A stretch of DNA of 64,000 nucleotides from Planococcus ruber (GTDB lineage: Bacteria; Bacillota; Bacilli; Bacillales_A; Planococcaceae), in the NCBI RefSeq assembly GCF_022819085.1, contig NZ_JALHAG010000001.1, positions 1,137,395 to 1,201,394 of the forward strand, written 5' to 3'. Under the pieces are notes generated by a model. It saw only the letters and a list, made by a program, of their open reading frames with translations, was not told the DNA's origin and searched no databases. The translations under genes and the position numbers were made by a program. Below, piece after piece: positions 9,048 to 18,051 of the stretch. How positions within the stretch are numbered: the first letter of the stretch is position 1; each line of letters starts with the position of its first letter.

Positions 9048-10292
9048 TTGTTTATTGCATTAGGATTCTTTTTAATGATGTCGTTTTTCTTATCGGGAAG
9101 CGAAACGGCTTTAACAGCTGTAAATAGGATGAAGGTCCATCTTCGCGCTGAGCAGGGCGATATAAAATCGCAAAGACTGCAAAAATTGATAGCGAAGCCG
9201 GACCGGATGATTACTACTATTTTAATCGGTAATAATATCGCGAATATTATGCTGCCAACTTTAGTTACAACTATTGCGATCACTCGCGGATGGGAAGTAG
9301 GGGTAGCGACTGCTGTTTTGACCGTGGTGCTGATCCTTTTTGGAGAAGTGTTGCCGAAAACAATTGCAGCCACGTTCGCGGATAAAATGGCTTATATTGT
9401 GGCTCCGGTCATTTCAATATTAGTAGCCATTTTAAGACCATTGACTTGGCTGATTTCCCAGTTCACAAATATTTTTATCCGTGTCATCTCAAAAGGCACT
9501 GTTAAAGAAGCGACATTAACAAAAGAAGAATTGCGTTCAATGGTGGACATTGCCTCTACAGAAGGGACCTTTGAAGAAGACGAATCGGAACGGATTAAAG
9601 GCATCCTTGATTTCCCAAATAAAGATGTTTCGGATGTCATGTCTACTCACCGCACCGATACGGTCGGGATTTCAATCGATTCGACGTATGAAGAAGTCCG
9701 AGATTTAATCTTGGAATCATCATATACCCGTTATCCGGTCTATGAAGAAAGTATGGATAATGTTGTCGGTTTGTTCTATTCGAAGAAATTGATCGAATGG
9801 TCGATGGATCCCAATCTGACATTGCAAGAGTTGATGGATGACAATCCCTTATTCGTTGTCCAATCGGTGAGCGTCGAAAAAGTGTTTAAGATGATGATGT
9901 CGAAGAAAAAGCACATGGCGGTCATCTTGGATGAGTACGGCGGGACTTTAGGCATTGTAACGCATGAAGATATCATTGAAGAAATGATCGGCCAGGACAT
10001 CGAAGATGAGACCGATATTGAAGACGACGAGCTTATTTTTGAAATGACCGATACGCAGCTGGTTTGCCATGGCCGTTTAGAAATTGAAGATGTAAACGAA
10101 ATGTTTGAAGTGGATGTTCCGGATGACCATGATACAATTGCGGGATTTGTCATGCAGCAGCTTGGACATGTACCGGATGAAGGCGAAGAATTCTCTTATG
10201 AAAACCTTCATGTAAGGATCAACGAAATGGACCGCAACCGGATAATGCGGTTGACGATTACAAAACAAAATGAAGAAGAAGCATTTGCTTAA
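9048..10292 (+). CDS. CNNM/CorC (HlyC) family membrane protein
   Basis: About 414 residues. An N-terminal DUF21 transmembrane domain (SGSETALTAVNRMKVHLR, then TILIGNNIANIMLPTLV and FGEVLPKTIAATFAD) is followed by a CBS pair (MSTHRTDTVGI to ILDEYGGTLGIVTHEDIIEEMIG). A C-terminal CorC_HlyC domain ends with the acidic EDDELIF segment and DHDTIAGFVMQQLGHVP. Members act in Mg2+ efflux or homeostasis. TTG 9048 is the likely start, since GGAGGA lies seven bases upstream; the GTG at 9021 has no site. Confidence 0.88.
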   Translation: MFIALGFFLMMSFFLSGSETALTAVNRMKVHLRAEQGDIKSQRLQKLIAKPDRMITTILIGNNIANIMLPTLVTTIAITRGWEVGVATAVLTVVLILFGEVLPKTIAATFADKMAYIVAPVISILVAILRPLTWLISQFTNIFIRVISKGTVKEATLTKEELRSMVDIASTEGTFEEDESERIKGILDFPNKDVSDVMSTHRTDTVGISIDSTYEEVRDLILESSYTRYPVYEESMDNVVGLFYSKKLIEWSMDPNLTLQELMDDNPLFVVQSVSVEKVFKMMMSKKKHMAVILDEYGGTLGIVTHEDIIEEMIGQDIEDETDIEDDELIFEMTDTQLVCHGRLEIEDVNEMFEVDVPDDHDTIAGFVMQQLGHVPDEGEEFSYENLHVRINEMDRNRIMRLTITKQNEEEAFA

Positions 10293-10293
10293 A

Positions 10294-10321
10294 AGCTCTG
10301 TCTCCGGACGGAGCTTTTTTT
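10294..10321 (+). terminator. terminator after CNNM/CorC gene
   Basis: AGCTCtGTC-TCCG-GACgGAGCT with one wobble, then seven T. Confidence 0.75.
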
Positions 10322-10469
10322 ATGCTGAATAAAAGGAATGCCTCTTCTTGTGCATTAATTATGTTAAAAATAGCCAGTTTATATGAGTGCTTAAAAAGGT
10401 AAAAAAGAATATCTAGGGAATTTTACATAGAAAAAACAATTAAATAAGGCATTTGGAAAGGAGCAATTT

Positions 10470-11528
10470 ATGAAGAGAAGTTTAAAGATTGCGAGTGCAT
10501 TTATTGGCATTATAGTAGGTGCGGGTTTTGCTTCCGGCCAGGAAATTTTGCAGTATTTCACAAGCTTCGGCTATTGGGGGTTGGCAGGTGTCATATTATC
10601 CACCCTCCTGTTCGGCTATTTAGGGAAAATACTGACAGGGCTTGGCAGCAGGCTGCAAACAAAATCTCATGAAGAAGCAGTCTTCCGGATTGGCGGGAAA
10701 GTAATTGGGCGAATTATCGATTATACGTTAATCATTACATTATTCGGCATTTTAGTCGTAATGATAGCCGGTGCCGGTTCAATTTTTTCTCAGCAATTCG
10801 GACTTTCGCCAGTAGTCGGCAGAATTACGATGATCTCGCTCGTCATATTAACGATTATGCTCAATGTTAAAAAAGTGATTACGATTATCGGAAGCATTAC
10901 GCCTCTTTTGATTGTTATGGTGGTCGGAATAGCCATCTACAGCTTGTTCACATTGGATACAAGCTTTGCTGAGTTGGATCCAATTGCTAACGAGCAATTA
11001 TCAGCTGGCCCTAATTGGTTTATCTCAGCTATTAATTATGTTTCGTTAGCTATCGCGTTAACGACTGCGATGGCACTGGTTCTTGGAGGCGCCGAAAAGA
11101 ATGAAAAGGTTGCAGCACGCGGAGGTTTGATTGGCGGAATTATTTTTGGCGCGTTGATTTTACTCAGCTATTTTGCCATTTTTTCAAAAGTTGACATCGT
11201 GGGGACAGCTGAATTGCCGATGCTGAGAATCGCGGATAATATTTCACCGATACTCGGCATTGTCATGGCCATCGTTATTTTTTGTATGATTTATAACACG
11301 GCAGTTAGTTTGTTGCTTTCGTTCTCAGCCCGGTTTACCCCAATTGGCACAAATAAATTTAGAATTTTTGTGATTGTGGCAGGCATAATTGCTTTTGGGC
11401 TAAGCTTTGTCGGGTTCACCCAATTGGTCAACTGGCTCTATCCGGCGATCGGCTACATTGGCCTGCTGCTGGTGGGCGCTTTGATTTTGGCGGATATTCG
11501 AAAGGTCGGAAGGCCGGCAAAGAAATGA
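10470..11528 (+). CDS. YkvI-type APC-superfamily membrane transporter
   Basis: 352 residues, about ten membrane helices. The first helix IASAFIGIIVGAGFASGQE has the GxGxASG-like unwound helix of LeuT/APC-fold transporters. The rest resembles the YkvI family of Bacillus (short relatives of branched-chain or nucleobase symporters). Substrate is unknown. AAAGGAGCAATTT precedes ATG. It has its own terminator. The 148-bp upstream gap is AT-rich with no further feature recognised. Confidence 0.75.
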   Translation: MKRSLKIASAFIGIIVGAGFASGQEILQYFTSFGYWGLAGVILSTLLFGYLGKILTGLGSRLQTKSHEEAVFRIGGKVIGRIIDYTLIITLFGILVVMIAGAGSIFSQQFGLSPVVGRITMISLVILTIMLNVKKVITIIGSITPLLIVMVVGIAIYSLFTLDTSFAELDPIANEQLSAGPNWFISAINYVSLAIALTTAMALVLGGAEKNEKVAARGGLIGGIIFGALILLSYFAIFSKVDIVGTAELPMLRIADNISPILGIVMAIVIFCMIYNTAVSLLLSFSARFTPIGTNKFRIFVIVAGIIAFGLSFVGFTQLVNWLYPAIGYIGLLLVGALILADIRKVGRPAKK

Positions 11529-11546
11529 ATAAAAGATGAAAGAACA

Positions 11547-11573
11547 AAAGCATTGCTTCGGCAATGCTTTTTG
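11547..11573 (+). terminator. terminator after YkvI-type gene
   Basis: AAAAGCATTGC-TTCG-GCAATGCTTTTT, a stable tetraloop hairpin with T-tract. Confidence 0.85.
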
Positions 11574-11635
11574 CTGTTTTCTGAGGGATGTTCGTGTATT
11601 TGATAACACCTTCTGGTTTTTATTTGGAAATATTA

Positions 11636-11688
11636 CACTTTTGTAAGTGAAATGAAAGTGAAGGCGATAGAGTGAAAGCTTCGTTTCA
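11636..11688. promoter_or_regulatory. two inverted repeats upstream of the ECF sigma gene
   Basis: CACTT-TTGT-AAGTG (11636-11649) and TGAAA-GCTTCG-TTTCA (11673-11688) lie 79-131 bases before the sigma gene start. They are seen directly; a role as operators or in autoregulation is inference. No convincing consensus promoter was assigned. Confidence 0.4.
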
Positions 11689-11766
11689 GGCACAATAAGG
11701 GTAACAAGAAACGGGAGCGGCCTTCACCGGGCTGCTAAGCGAAAAAATCGGATGGAGGCAATCATC

Positions 11767-12303
11767 ATGGAAAGTTTATATATAGAGTACAACCGCTACA
11801 TTTATCATTTGTGTTTGAAACTGACGCGCAACAAAGCGGAGGCAGAAGATTTAATGCAAGAGGTTTGGTTGAAGGTCGTGCGCTATGAATCATCCATTCA
11901 GGAAGTCGATCATGTAAAAGCTTGGCTGACAACGATTTGCATGAACACTTTCCGTGATCGCTACCGCAAAAACGTCCGCCGCAGCAAACACATCCAGCAG
12001 CAGCCGGAAGGGCTTGATGTCTCGCTATTGGATTTAATTCCGACAGATGAAGCAGGAGCACCTGAACTATTGGAGCAGCAGGATGTATCGGTCATGATCC
12101 GCAGCAAGATTTCAGAGCTTGACGCCATTTACCGGACGACAATTGTCTATTTCTATGTGCATCAGTTGTCATTGATTGAAATTGCAGAAGCGATGAAAGT
12201 GTCGATCGGAACGGTAAAATCGCGTTTGTTCCGAGGCAAACAACGCTTAAAAGATATGCTTTTGGAAGATGCACGCACACGGGAATATGTCCAAACAGCT
12301 TAA
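11767..12303 (+). CDS. ECF-type RNA polymerase sigma factor
   Basis: 178 residues. Region 2 is seen in YIYHLCLKLTRNKAEAEDLMQEVW and VKAWLTTICMNTFRDRYRK. Region 4 is DAIYRTTIVYFYVHQLSLIEIAEA followed by VSIGTVKSRLFRGKQRLK, the -35 recognition helix. Regions 1.1 and 3 are absent, as in extracytoplasmic-function sigma factors. GGAGG lies eight bases before ATG 11767; an ATG at 11752 overlaps that site. Unusually there is no anti-sigma gene downstream: a terminator follows at once, then a phospholipase D-like gene. What signal controls it is not visible. Confidence 0.88.
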   Translation: MESLYIEYNRYIYHLCLKLTRNKAEAEDLMQEVWLKVVRYESSIQEVDHVKAWLTTICMNTFRDRYRKNVRRSKHIQQQPEGLDVSLLDLIPTDEAGAPELLEQQDVSVMIRSKISELDAIYRTTIVYFYVHQLSLIEIAEAMKVSIGTVKSRLFRGKQRLKDMLLEDARTREYVQTA

Positions 12304-12327
12304 ATACGAGTAAACAAAAGAATTTTG

Positions 12328-12359
12328 AAGCCAATCGACTTTTCGATTGGCTTTTTTTT
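12328..12359 (+). terminator. terminator after ECF sigma gene
   Basis: AAGCCAATCGA-CTT-TTCGATTGGCTT hairpin followed by a T run. Confidence 0.85.
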
Positions 12360-12424
12360 ACAGTTAATTAATAAATTCCTTTTCTGTTGTTATTGCTATA
12401 ATAAAGGCAGAGGAGATGAATCGA

Positions 12425-13876
12425 TTGAAGAAAAGAGCAAGAAATTGGAGCAAGCGCAGAAGAATTGTCTACGCCACTGCAGGCGTTCTCGCGCTGATAT
12501 ACATAGCTATCATTGTTTGGCATACCTATAAACCACTTCCTCCAGGCGTTTCCTACACAAGCGAATTGCATGAAGTGGAACAAGTGGAGATGTTTTATGA
12601 TCTTTCGTATGCTCAAGATAAAGAAGGAAGCGGAATGGAGCACGAATTGAGGATTTTTGACGAAATCAACAGAATAATCGACCGTGCAGAAGAATTCATC
12701 GTTTTGGACTTTTTCCTATTTGATAATTATAACGATCAAAAAGTGAAATTCCCGGAAGTCGCCGATCAGTTGACCGAGCAGCTTCTAAAGAAAAAAGAAG
12801 CCTTTCCCGACATGCCGATTTATTTTATTACGGACCCGCTCAATCAAGGCTATGGATCCTATGACAGCGAGCTGCTCGATGCATTGGAAGATGCCGGTGT
12901 AGAGGTGATCGTCACCGATCTCGACAAGCTGCGTGACTCGACGCCATTGTATTCGGGATTCTACCGCGCATTTTTCCAATGGTTTGAAACGGATGGAAAA
13001 GGCTGGCTGCCGAATGGCATGTCGAGCGATGCGCCGGATCTGAAATTGGCTTCCTACTTGAAAATGATGAACATCAAAGCCAATCACCGGAAGGCGATTG
13101 TGACGGAGCAGGAAGCGTTGATCAGTTCGGCCAATCCCCATAATGCCAGCGGCTTCCATGGAAATATGGCATTTAAGGTCAGCGGACCTATTGTGAATGA
13201 CATTTTGGAATCGGAAGAAGCCGCATCGAAAATGTCAGGTGGCCCTGAACTTCCCCGGGCGGACGTGAAAGAGCAGCAAGGAGAATACCAAGTTCAGTAT
13301 GTAACGGAAGGGAAGATTTTAGAAGCGCTGCTTCAAGATTTTGATAAAGCGAAAAAAGGCGACCGCATTCGCTTAGCGATGTTTTATGTAGCGGAAAGCG
13401 ATATTGTAGAAGCGCTGACAGAAGCAGCGAACCGGGGAGTGGAAGTCCAACTGATTTTGGATCCAAACCAGAACGCTTTTGGAAATGAAAAAACCGGGCT
13501 GCCAAACCGTCCTGTGGTCAATGAAATGCTTGAAGAATCGGACGATCAAATCCAGGTCCGCTGGTACAATACCGTAATTGGCCAGTTCCATACCAAAACC
13601 ATCATGATTGAAACGAAAGATGAAACGATCATTTCCGGCGGTGCCGCCAATTATACAGAGCGGGCCTTGGACAATTACAATCTGGAAAACAACATCCGCA
13701 TCATTGCACCGAATAACAGTGAGCTGACGGACAATATGAACAATTACTTTGATCGTCTTTGGGAAAATGAAGATGCACTTTACACCTTGGATACCGAAGA
13801 GTATCAAGACACGTTTTCATTCCTGCAGCGCGGCATCTACGGATTCCAGAAGCTGTTCAAACTGACGACCTATTAA
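12425..13876 (+). CDS. membrane-anchored phospholipase D-like protein
   Basis: About 483 residues. A basic N-terminus and one helix (IVYATAGVLALIYIAIIVW) anchor a large external domain. Two PLD half-sites are visible. The first is degenerate (NHRKAIVTEQEALISSANPHNAS, His-x-Lys kept). The second is clearer: FHTKTIMIETKDETIISGGAANYTERAL, with His-x-Lys and downstream Asn. This suggests a phosphatidyltransferase or phosphodiesterase acting on phospholipids, related to cardiolipin synthases but not a canonical one. TTG 12425 is preferred, nine bases after AGGAG; ATG 12416 abuts that site. Confidence 0.75.
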   Translation: MKKRARNWSKRRRIVYATAGVLALIYIAIIVWHTYKPLPPGVSYTSELHEVEQVEMFYDLSYAQDKEGSGMEHELRIFDEINRIIDRAEEFIVLDFFLFDNYNDQKVKFPEVADQLTEQLLKKKEAFPDMPIYFITDPLNQGYGSYDSELLDALEDAGVEVIVTDLDKLRDSTPLYSGFYRAFFQWFETDGKGWLPNGMSSDAPDLKLASYLKMMNIKANHRKAIVTEQEALISSANPHNASGFHGNMAFKVSGPIVNDILESEEAASKMSGGPELPRADVKEQQGEYQVQYVTEGKILEALLQDFDKAKKGDRIRLAMFYVAESDIVEALTEAANRGVEVQLILDPNQNAFGNEKTGLPNRPVVNEMLEESDDQIQVRWYNTVIGQFHTKTIMIETKDETIISGGAANYTERALDNYNLENNIRIIAPNNSELTDNMNNYFDRLWENEDALYTLDTEEYQDTFSFLQRGIYGFQKLFKLTTY

Positions 13877-13879
13877 AAA

Positions 13880-13914
13880 AAGGCTTTTCGCAAATAGATG
13901 CGAAAAGCCTTTTT
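13880..13914. terminator. bidirectional terminator between PLD-like and ABC-F genes
   Basis: AAGGCTTTTCGCA pairs with TGCGAAAAGCCTT. A-rich and T-rich flanks on both sides suit termination of both convergent genes. Confidence 0.85.
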
Positions 13915-13955
13915 AATTTTTATGAGAACTGATTTTTAAGATGCGAGCACCTTTA

Positions 13956-15521
13956 TTACAAAGTCGACTGCTTTCCGGCATTGACCCATTCTTCGACGTT
14001 CCAGACTTTCGTGGCGAGCCCTTCGTAGAATTCAGGTTCGTGGCTGACGAGAACGATCGTGCCTTTATACGCTTGCATCGCACGTTTCAATTCCGCTTTC
14101 GCATCGATGTCCAAGTGATTTGTCGGTTCATCGAAAATCAGCCAGTTGCTTTCTTCCATCATCAACTTGCACAAACGGACTTTAGCTTGCTCGCCGCCAC
14201 TTAATTGCGTCATGGAGCGGGAAATGTGCTCGTTTTTCAATCCCGTGCGCGCAAGAGCTCCACGCACTTGGCCTTGATCCAAACTTGGGTAAGCCGCCCA
14301 AATTTCATCAAGCGGTGTATGGGTAGGCGCTTTGACTTCCTGCTCGAAATAGCTAGGCGTCAAATATTCGCCGCGCAGCACATTGCCGTCAAGCGGTTTG
14401 ATCTTGCCGAGCATGGTTTTCAATAGCGTCGATTTCCCGACGCCGTTCATGCCGACAAGGGCGATTTTTTCTCCGCGTTCGATCATGAACGTAAGAGGCG
14501 GAAGAAGCGGCTTATCGTAGCCGATCGTGAGAGCTTCCGCTTCGACCACGTAGCGGCTCGGGCTGCGGGTTTCTTTGAACGAGAATTGCGGTTTTGCTGC
14601 AATTTCCGGCTTTTCAATGCGGTCCATGCGGTCCAATTGCTTTTGGCGGGATTTCGCCCGGCCGGTCGTAGACGCCCGCGCTTTGTTTTTCGCGATAAAT
14701 GTTTCGGTTTTCTTGATCATTTCGGCTTGGCGTTCGTAAGCATCCAAATGCTGCTTTTTCGCGAGTTCGGCAAGCTCGACGAATTTTTCGTAAGATGCGG
14801 TATAGCGGGACAGGCGCGAGAATTCCAAATGGAAAATGACGCCTGTGACACTGCTCATGAACTCCGTATCATGCGAAATCAACAGAAATGCATGCGGGTA
14901 ATTTTTCAAATAGTTGACGAGCCACTGGATATGCTCTTCATCCAAATAGTTGGTCGGCTCATCGAGCAAAAGAACCTTCGGCTTTTCAAGCAACAGTTTT
15001 GCAAGCAATAGTTTTGTTCGCTGGCCGCCTGACAGAGCTTCAACCGGCCGTTCAAGCCCGATTGCATCGAGGCCGAGTCCGCGCGCAATCTCCTCGATTT
15101 TTACATCAAGCGTGTAGAAATCGCCAGCATCCAATGCATCCTGGACTTCAGCCATTTCTTCCAATAATTCTTCCAGGCGATCCGGATCGGCATCGCCCAT
15201 TTGCATGGCGATATTATTGAGTTCTTCTTCTTTTTTATAAAGCGGCAGGAACGCATCCTGCAACGTTTCACGGATGGTGCGCCCTGGCGTCAACTGCGTG
15301 TGCTGGTCCAAATAGCCGTAATGCGTTTTCGGCTGCCATTCAACGCGGCCGGAATCATACATGATCTTCCCGGTTAAAATGTTCATCAATGTGGATTTCC
15401 CGACGCCGTTTGCGCCGACAAGGCCGACATGTTCGCCTTCTACCAACCGGAACGACACGTCATTGAAAAGCGTGCGGTCACCGAATGTGTGGCTTAAATT
15501 CTCTACTGTTAATAAACTCAT
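13956..15521 (-). CDS. ABC-F family ATPase (YfmM-like)
   Basis: 521 residues with two ABC domains and no membrane segment. First domain: Walker A GANGVGKST, signature ALSGGQRTKL, Walker B VLLLDEPTNYLD. Second domain: GMNGVGKST, QLSGGEQAKVRL, WLIFDEPTNHLD. The linker between them (KKTETFIAKNKARASTTGRAKSRQKQLDRM) is the basic P-site tRNA interaction motif region. ABC-F proteins act on the ribosome as translation factors or antibiotic-resistance proteins; the N-terminus resembles B. subtilis YfmM. GGAGGAATACAATAA precedes ATG. Confidence 0.9.
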   Translation of the reverse strand: MSLLTVENLSHTFGDRTLFNDVSFRLVEGEHVGLVGANGVGKSTLMNILTGKIMYDSGRVEWQPKTHYGYLDQHTQLTPGRTIRETLQDAFLPLYKKEEELNNIAMQMGDADPDRLEELLEEMAEVQDALDAGDFYTLDVKIEEIARGLGLDAIGLERPVEALSGGQRTKLLLAKLLLEKPKVLLLDEPTNYLDEEHIQWLVNYLKNYPHAFLLISHDTEFMSSVTGVIFHLEFSRLSRYTASYEKFVELAELAKKQHLDAYERQAEMIKKTETFIAKNKARASTTGRAKSRQKQLDRMDRIEKPEIAAKPQFSFKETRSPSRYVVEAEALTIGYDKPLLPPLTFMIERGEKIALVGMNGVGKSTLLKTMLGKIKPLDGNVLRGEYLTPSYFEQEVKAPTHTPLDEIWAAYPSLDQGQVRGALARTGLKNEHISRSMTQLSGGEQAKVRLCKLMMEESNWLIFDEPTNHLDIDAKAELKRAMQAYKGTIVLVSHEPEFYEGLATKVWNVEEWVNAGKQSTL

Positions 15522-15563
15522 TTATTGTATTCCTCCATTAGTTAAGAAAAGTATAGGCGCCAT

Positions 15564-15710
15564 CGAAAAGCGGAAGCGGCCGTTTAGGTTCGAAAGGCAT
15601 AAGACGATTTGGCGAAGCGGCGTGTTTCCAGCCGCACAGCCGAAGTGGCTTATGACCCGAGAACCTGGCCGCAGGAGCTGGACAATCGAAAAGCGGAAAC
15701 GGCCTTTAAA
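15564..15710. repeat. hairpin repeat element, one full (15564-15686) and one partial copy
   Basis: The full 123-bp copy starts CGAAAAGCGGAAGCGGCC and ends GGAGCTGGACAAT. Nested stems are GCGGCC/GGCCGC, AGGTT/AACCT, CATAAG/CTTATG, GGC/GCC and GCGGC/GCCGC around GTGTTTCCA. A second copy starts at 15687 (CGAAAAGCGGAAACGGCC) and breaks off after about 24 bases. The element lies in the 5' region of the ABC-F gene. It belongs to the family also seen at 24131-24376 and 53786-54149. Confidence 0.85.
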
Positions 15711-15740
15711 AGTGCAGAAAATCGGGGCGAAACGCCAAAA

Positions 15741-15767
15741 AAAAATTCGCGGGCTAGAGTTCCGCGA
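15741..15767 (-). terminator. terminator overlapping the end of the small coiled-coil gene
   Basis: On the minus strand TCGCGG and CCGCGA pair around the TAG stop codon region, followed by a run of T. The stem thus includes the last codons of the gene. Confidence 0.7.
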
Positions 15768-15936
15768 GTTTTTTGTTTAATTCCGCAAGTCGCTGTTCCA
15801 TTTTTTCCAATCGTTCTTCTGCCTGTTCCACCATCCGTGCGTGGCCAGTGGTCTCTAATTTCTCAATATCCCCTTGGTGGCGGACATAATCGCTTTTCAA
15901 ATCAGCAATCTCAAACTCGATTTCTTGTTTGTTCAT
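15754..15936 (-). CDS. small coiled-coil protein (SE1832-like)
   Basis: 60 residues, almost entirely charged helix: EIADLKSDYVRHQGDIEKLE, then TTGHARMVEQAEERLEKMEQ and RLAELNKKLAEL. It looks like short Bacillales proteins annotated as SE1832 family; function is unknown. AAGGGTG lies seven bases before ATG 15936; an in-frame ATG at 15963 has no site. It is transcribed toward the ABC-F gene but separated from it by a terminator and a repeat element. Confidence 0.7.
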   Translation of the reverse strand: MNKQEIEFEIADLKSDYVRHQGDIEKLETTGHARMVEQAEERLEKMEQRLAELNKKLAEL

Positions 15937-16082
15937 ACGATTCACCCTTAGATTTTTTTCCATTATAGCATAAATTCCATATTATTAAATCCCTGACGGC
16001 TCGGTTCTCGCTTTTCAACGCAAGGGGGACCTACTATAATGGTCAAATAAGTTTGAGAAAAAATCATCCTAAAACTGTGGAC

Positions 16083-17945
16083 ATGGAGGTACTTATTATC
16101 GATTCTTTATTGTTCGATCTCATGCTGATTCTTTTCCTTGGCGTATTGTCACAATGGATTGCATGGCGATTGCAGCTTCCAGCGATTGTGATGATGTCCA
16201 TTGCCGGCTTAATCGTAGGGCCGTTTTTCGGCATCATATCGCCATCGGAAAGTTTCGGTGACTTATTCAATCCGATTATTTCATTGGCTGTCGCCATTAT
16301 TTTATTCGAGGGGAGCTTGAATTTAAACTTCAAAGAAATAAAAACGTTCAGCAAACCGGTGCTGCGGATTGTGACCTTGGGAGCATTTATCGCCTGGATT
16401 GCGGGATCGCTCGCAGCCCATTACTTAGCCGGCTTGTCCATCGCCGTTTCTTTCGTCATCGGCGGCTTGTTTATCGTCACGGGGCCTACCGTGATTTTGC
16501 CGCTGCTGCGCCAGGCGAAGCTAAAAGCGCGCCCTGCCGCGATCTTGAAGTGGGAAGGGATTGTAGTCGATCCTTTCGGGGCGTTGCTTGCCTTGTTCGC
16601 GTTCCAATTTGTATTGTTTGCCATGGGCGAAGAATCGGCTGCGGCATTCGGCTTGTTCTTCTTGGCCGCCCTTTTTGCGGTGGTGCTCGGTGTGCTTGCC
16701 GGCTGGGGCATGGGGCGGATGTTCGAGAAGGGGCAAGTGCCTGAATTCTTGAAATCGCCGATGGTCTTCGCCGTTGTGCTCTTAGTATTTGCTGTGTCAG
16801 ACATGGTGATGCATGAAACCGGGCTGCTTGCTGTTACTGCGATGGGGATCATGATGGCGAACATGAACATTTCGTCAATAAATGAGATGCGCCATTTTAA
16901 AGAAAATATCTCGGTTTTATTGATTTCAAGCATTTTTGTCATGTTGACGGCTTCTTTGAGTTTGGAAGTGCTCATCAAGATTTTGAATTGGCAGATCATC
17001 GCATTTGTTTTGGCCATGCTGTTTGTAGTCCGGCCTTTATCCATTTGGCTATCCACTATCGGAACCGATTTGACGACTCAGGAAAAAACCTTAATCGGCT
17101 GGATTGCGCCGCGCGGAATCGTCGCTTTGACGGTATCCGGCTATTTTGCCAGCACCTTGCTTGAAGCGGGATTTGAAGACGCAGAACTTTTGACGGCGCT
17201 GACTTTTGCCTTGGTATTTTCAACTGTAGTGGCGCATGGGTTCAGCATCAGCTGGCTTGGCAAGAAACTGGGCCTTGCTTCCTCTGAAGAACCGGGCATT
17301 TTGATCATCGGCAGCAGCCGCTTCAATACGAGGCTCGGAGAAATTCTTCAGGCGTTCGATAAAAATGTCTTGATCATGGACCCGGCATGGGGCAGCCTGC
17401 AGCTTGCCCGCCAATTGGGCATTCCGAATTTTGCCGGTGAAATCTTATCCGAACACACGGAATATGAACTCGATTTGACGCCTTATGAAACCATGATCGT
17501 CGCAACGGATACCGATTCCTATAACTCGCTGGTAGTGAATAACTTCGTGCCGGAATTGGGACGCGTGAATTTGTATCAGACGGCAATCCACATCGGCAAT
17601 CCGGATGATTTTCATTCATCGCTCAGCGGCCGCACCTTGTTCGGTTCGGAATGGAACTTCCATGCGCTAGAAGCGAAAATTGACGAAGGCTACGCGATGC
17701 GCAAAACGCAATTGACGGAGCAGTACACGTATGCGGACTTCAAGGAAAAGTCGGTGGAAGGGACGATTCCTCTCTTTGTTAAGCGCGTGCAAGGGAAAAT
17801 TGAGTTTTTTACAAATGAAAGCAAAATGGAGCCGAAAATCGGCGATACGATTGTCAGCTTTTCACCGCCGTCCCATCAGGAAAATCGCATTCAAGAAAAA
17901 TTGGAAACGAACCGATTGAAAAGCGAAACTCAGTCTAAAGAATGA
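16083..17945 (+). CDS. CPA1-type cation/proton antiporter with C-terminal RCK-like domain
   Basis: About 620 residues. Roughly twelve helices carry NhaP-type motifs: IVGPFFGIISP, ISLAVAIILFEGSLNL, VTGPTVILPLLRQAKL and WEGIVVDPFGALLALFAFQF, with the ion-binding Asp. A cytoplasmic nucleotide-binding TrkA_N/RCK-like part follows (GILIIGSSRFNTRLGEILQA to YETMIVATDTDSYNSLV), then a TrkA_C-like tail. It exchanges Na+ or K+ for H+ across the membrane. The start is uncertain: ATG 16083 has no good site. A perfect GGAGGT sits at 16085-16090 inside the first codons, so initiation at an ATT/ATC around 16095-16098 is possible. Confidence 0.85.
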   Translation: MEVLIIDSLLFDLMLILFLGVLSQWIAWRLQLPAIVMMSIAGLIVGPFFGIISPSESFGDLFNPIISLAVAIILFEGSLNLNFKEIKTFSKPVLRIVTLGAFIAWIAGSLAAHYLAGLSIAVSFVIGGLFIVTGPTVILPLLRQAKLKARPAAILKWEGIVVDPFGALLALFAFQFVLFAMGEESAAAFGLFFLAALFAVVLGVLAGWGMGRMFEKGQVPEFLKSPMVFAVVLLVFAVSDMVMHETGLLAVTAMGIMMANMNISSINEMRHFKENISVLLISSIFVMLTASLSLEVLIKILNWQIIAFVLAMLFVVRPLSIWLSTIGTDLTTQEKTLIGWIAPRGIVALTVSGYFASTLLEAGFEDAELLTALTFALVFSTVVAHGFSISWLGKKLGLASSEEPGILIIGSSRFNTRLGEILQAFDKNVLIMDPAWGSLQLARQLGIPNFAGEILSEHTEYELDLTPYETMIVATDTDSYNSLVVNNFVPELGRVNLYQTAIHIGNPDDFHSSLSGRTLFGSEWNFHALEAKIDEGYAMRKTQLTEQYTYADFKEKSVEGTIPLFVKRVQGKIEFFTNESKMEPKIGDTIVSFSPPSHQENRIQEKLETNRLKSETQSKE

Positions 17946-18051
17946 AATTCAATGTCCGCAAGATTTATCGATGCGTATATCGAAGCCGTCTTTGCTATGA
18001 TAAAAGGAACAAAGCTGCTCGACAGATAGGCATTCAAGGAGGACTTTTCGA

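Noticed and set aside
13956-15521. Importer ATPase of an ABC transporter
   Set aside because: Two ABC domains joined by a basic P-site-type linker and no permease nearby identify an ABC-F translation factor.
16421-17056. Long minus-strand reading frame within the antiporter gene
   Set aside because: It is a shadow of the antiporter frame; its residue composition (Met, Thr, Asn, Lys-rich) is that of an antisense frame and it lacks a ribosome site.
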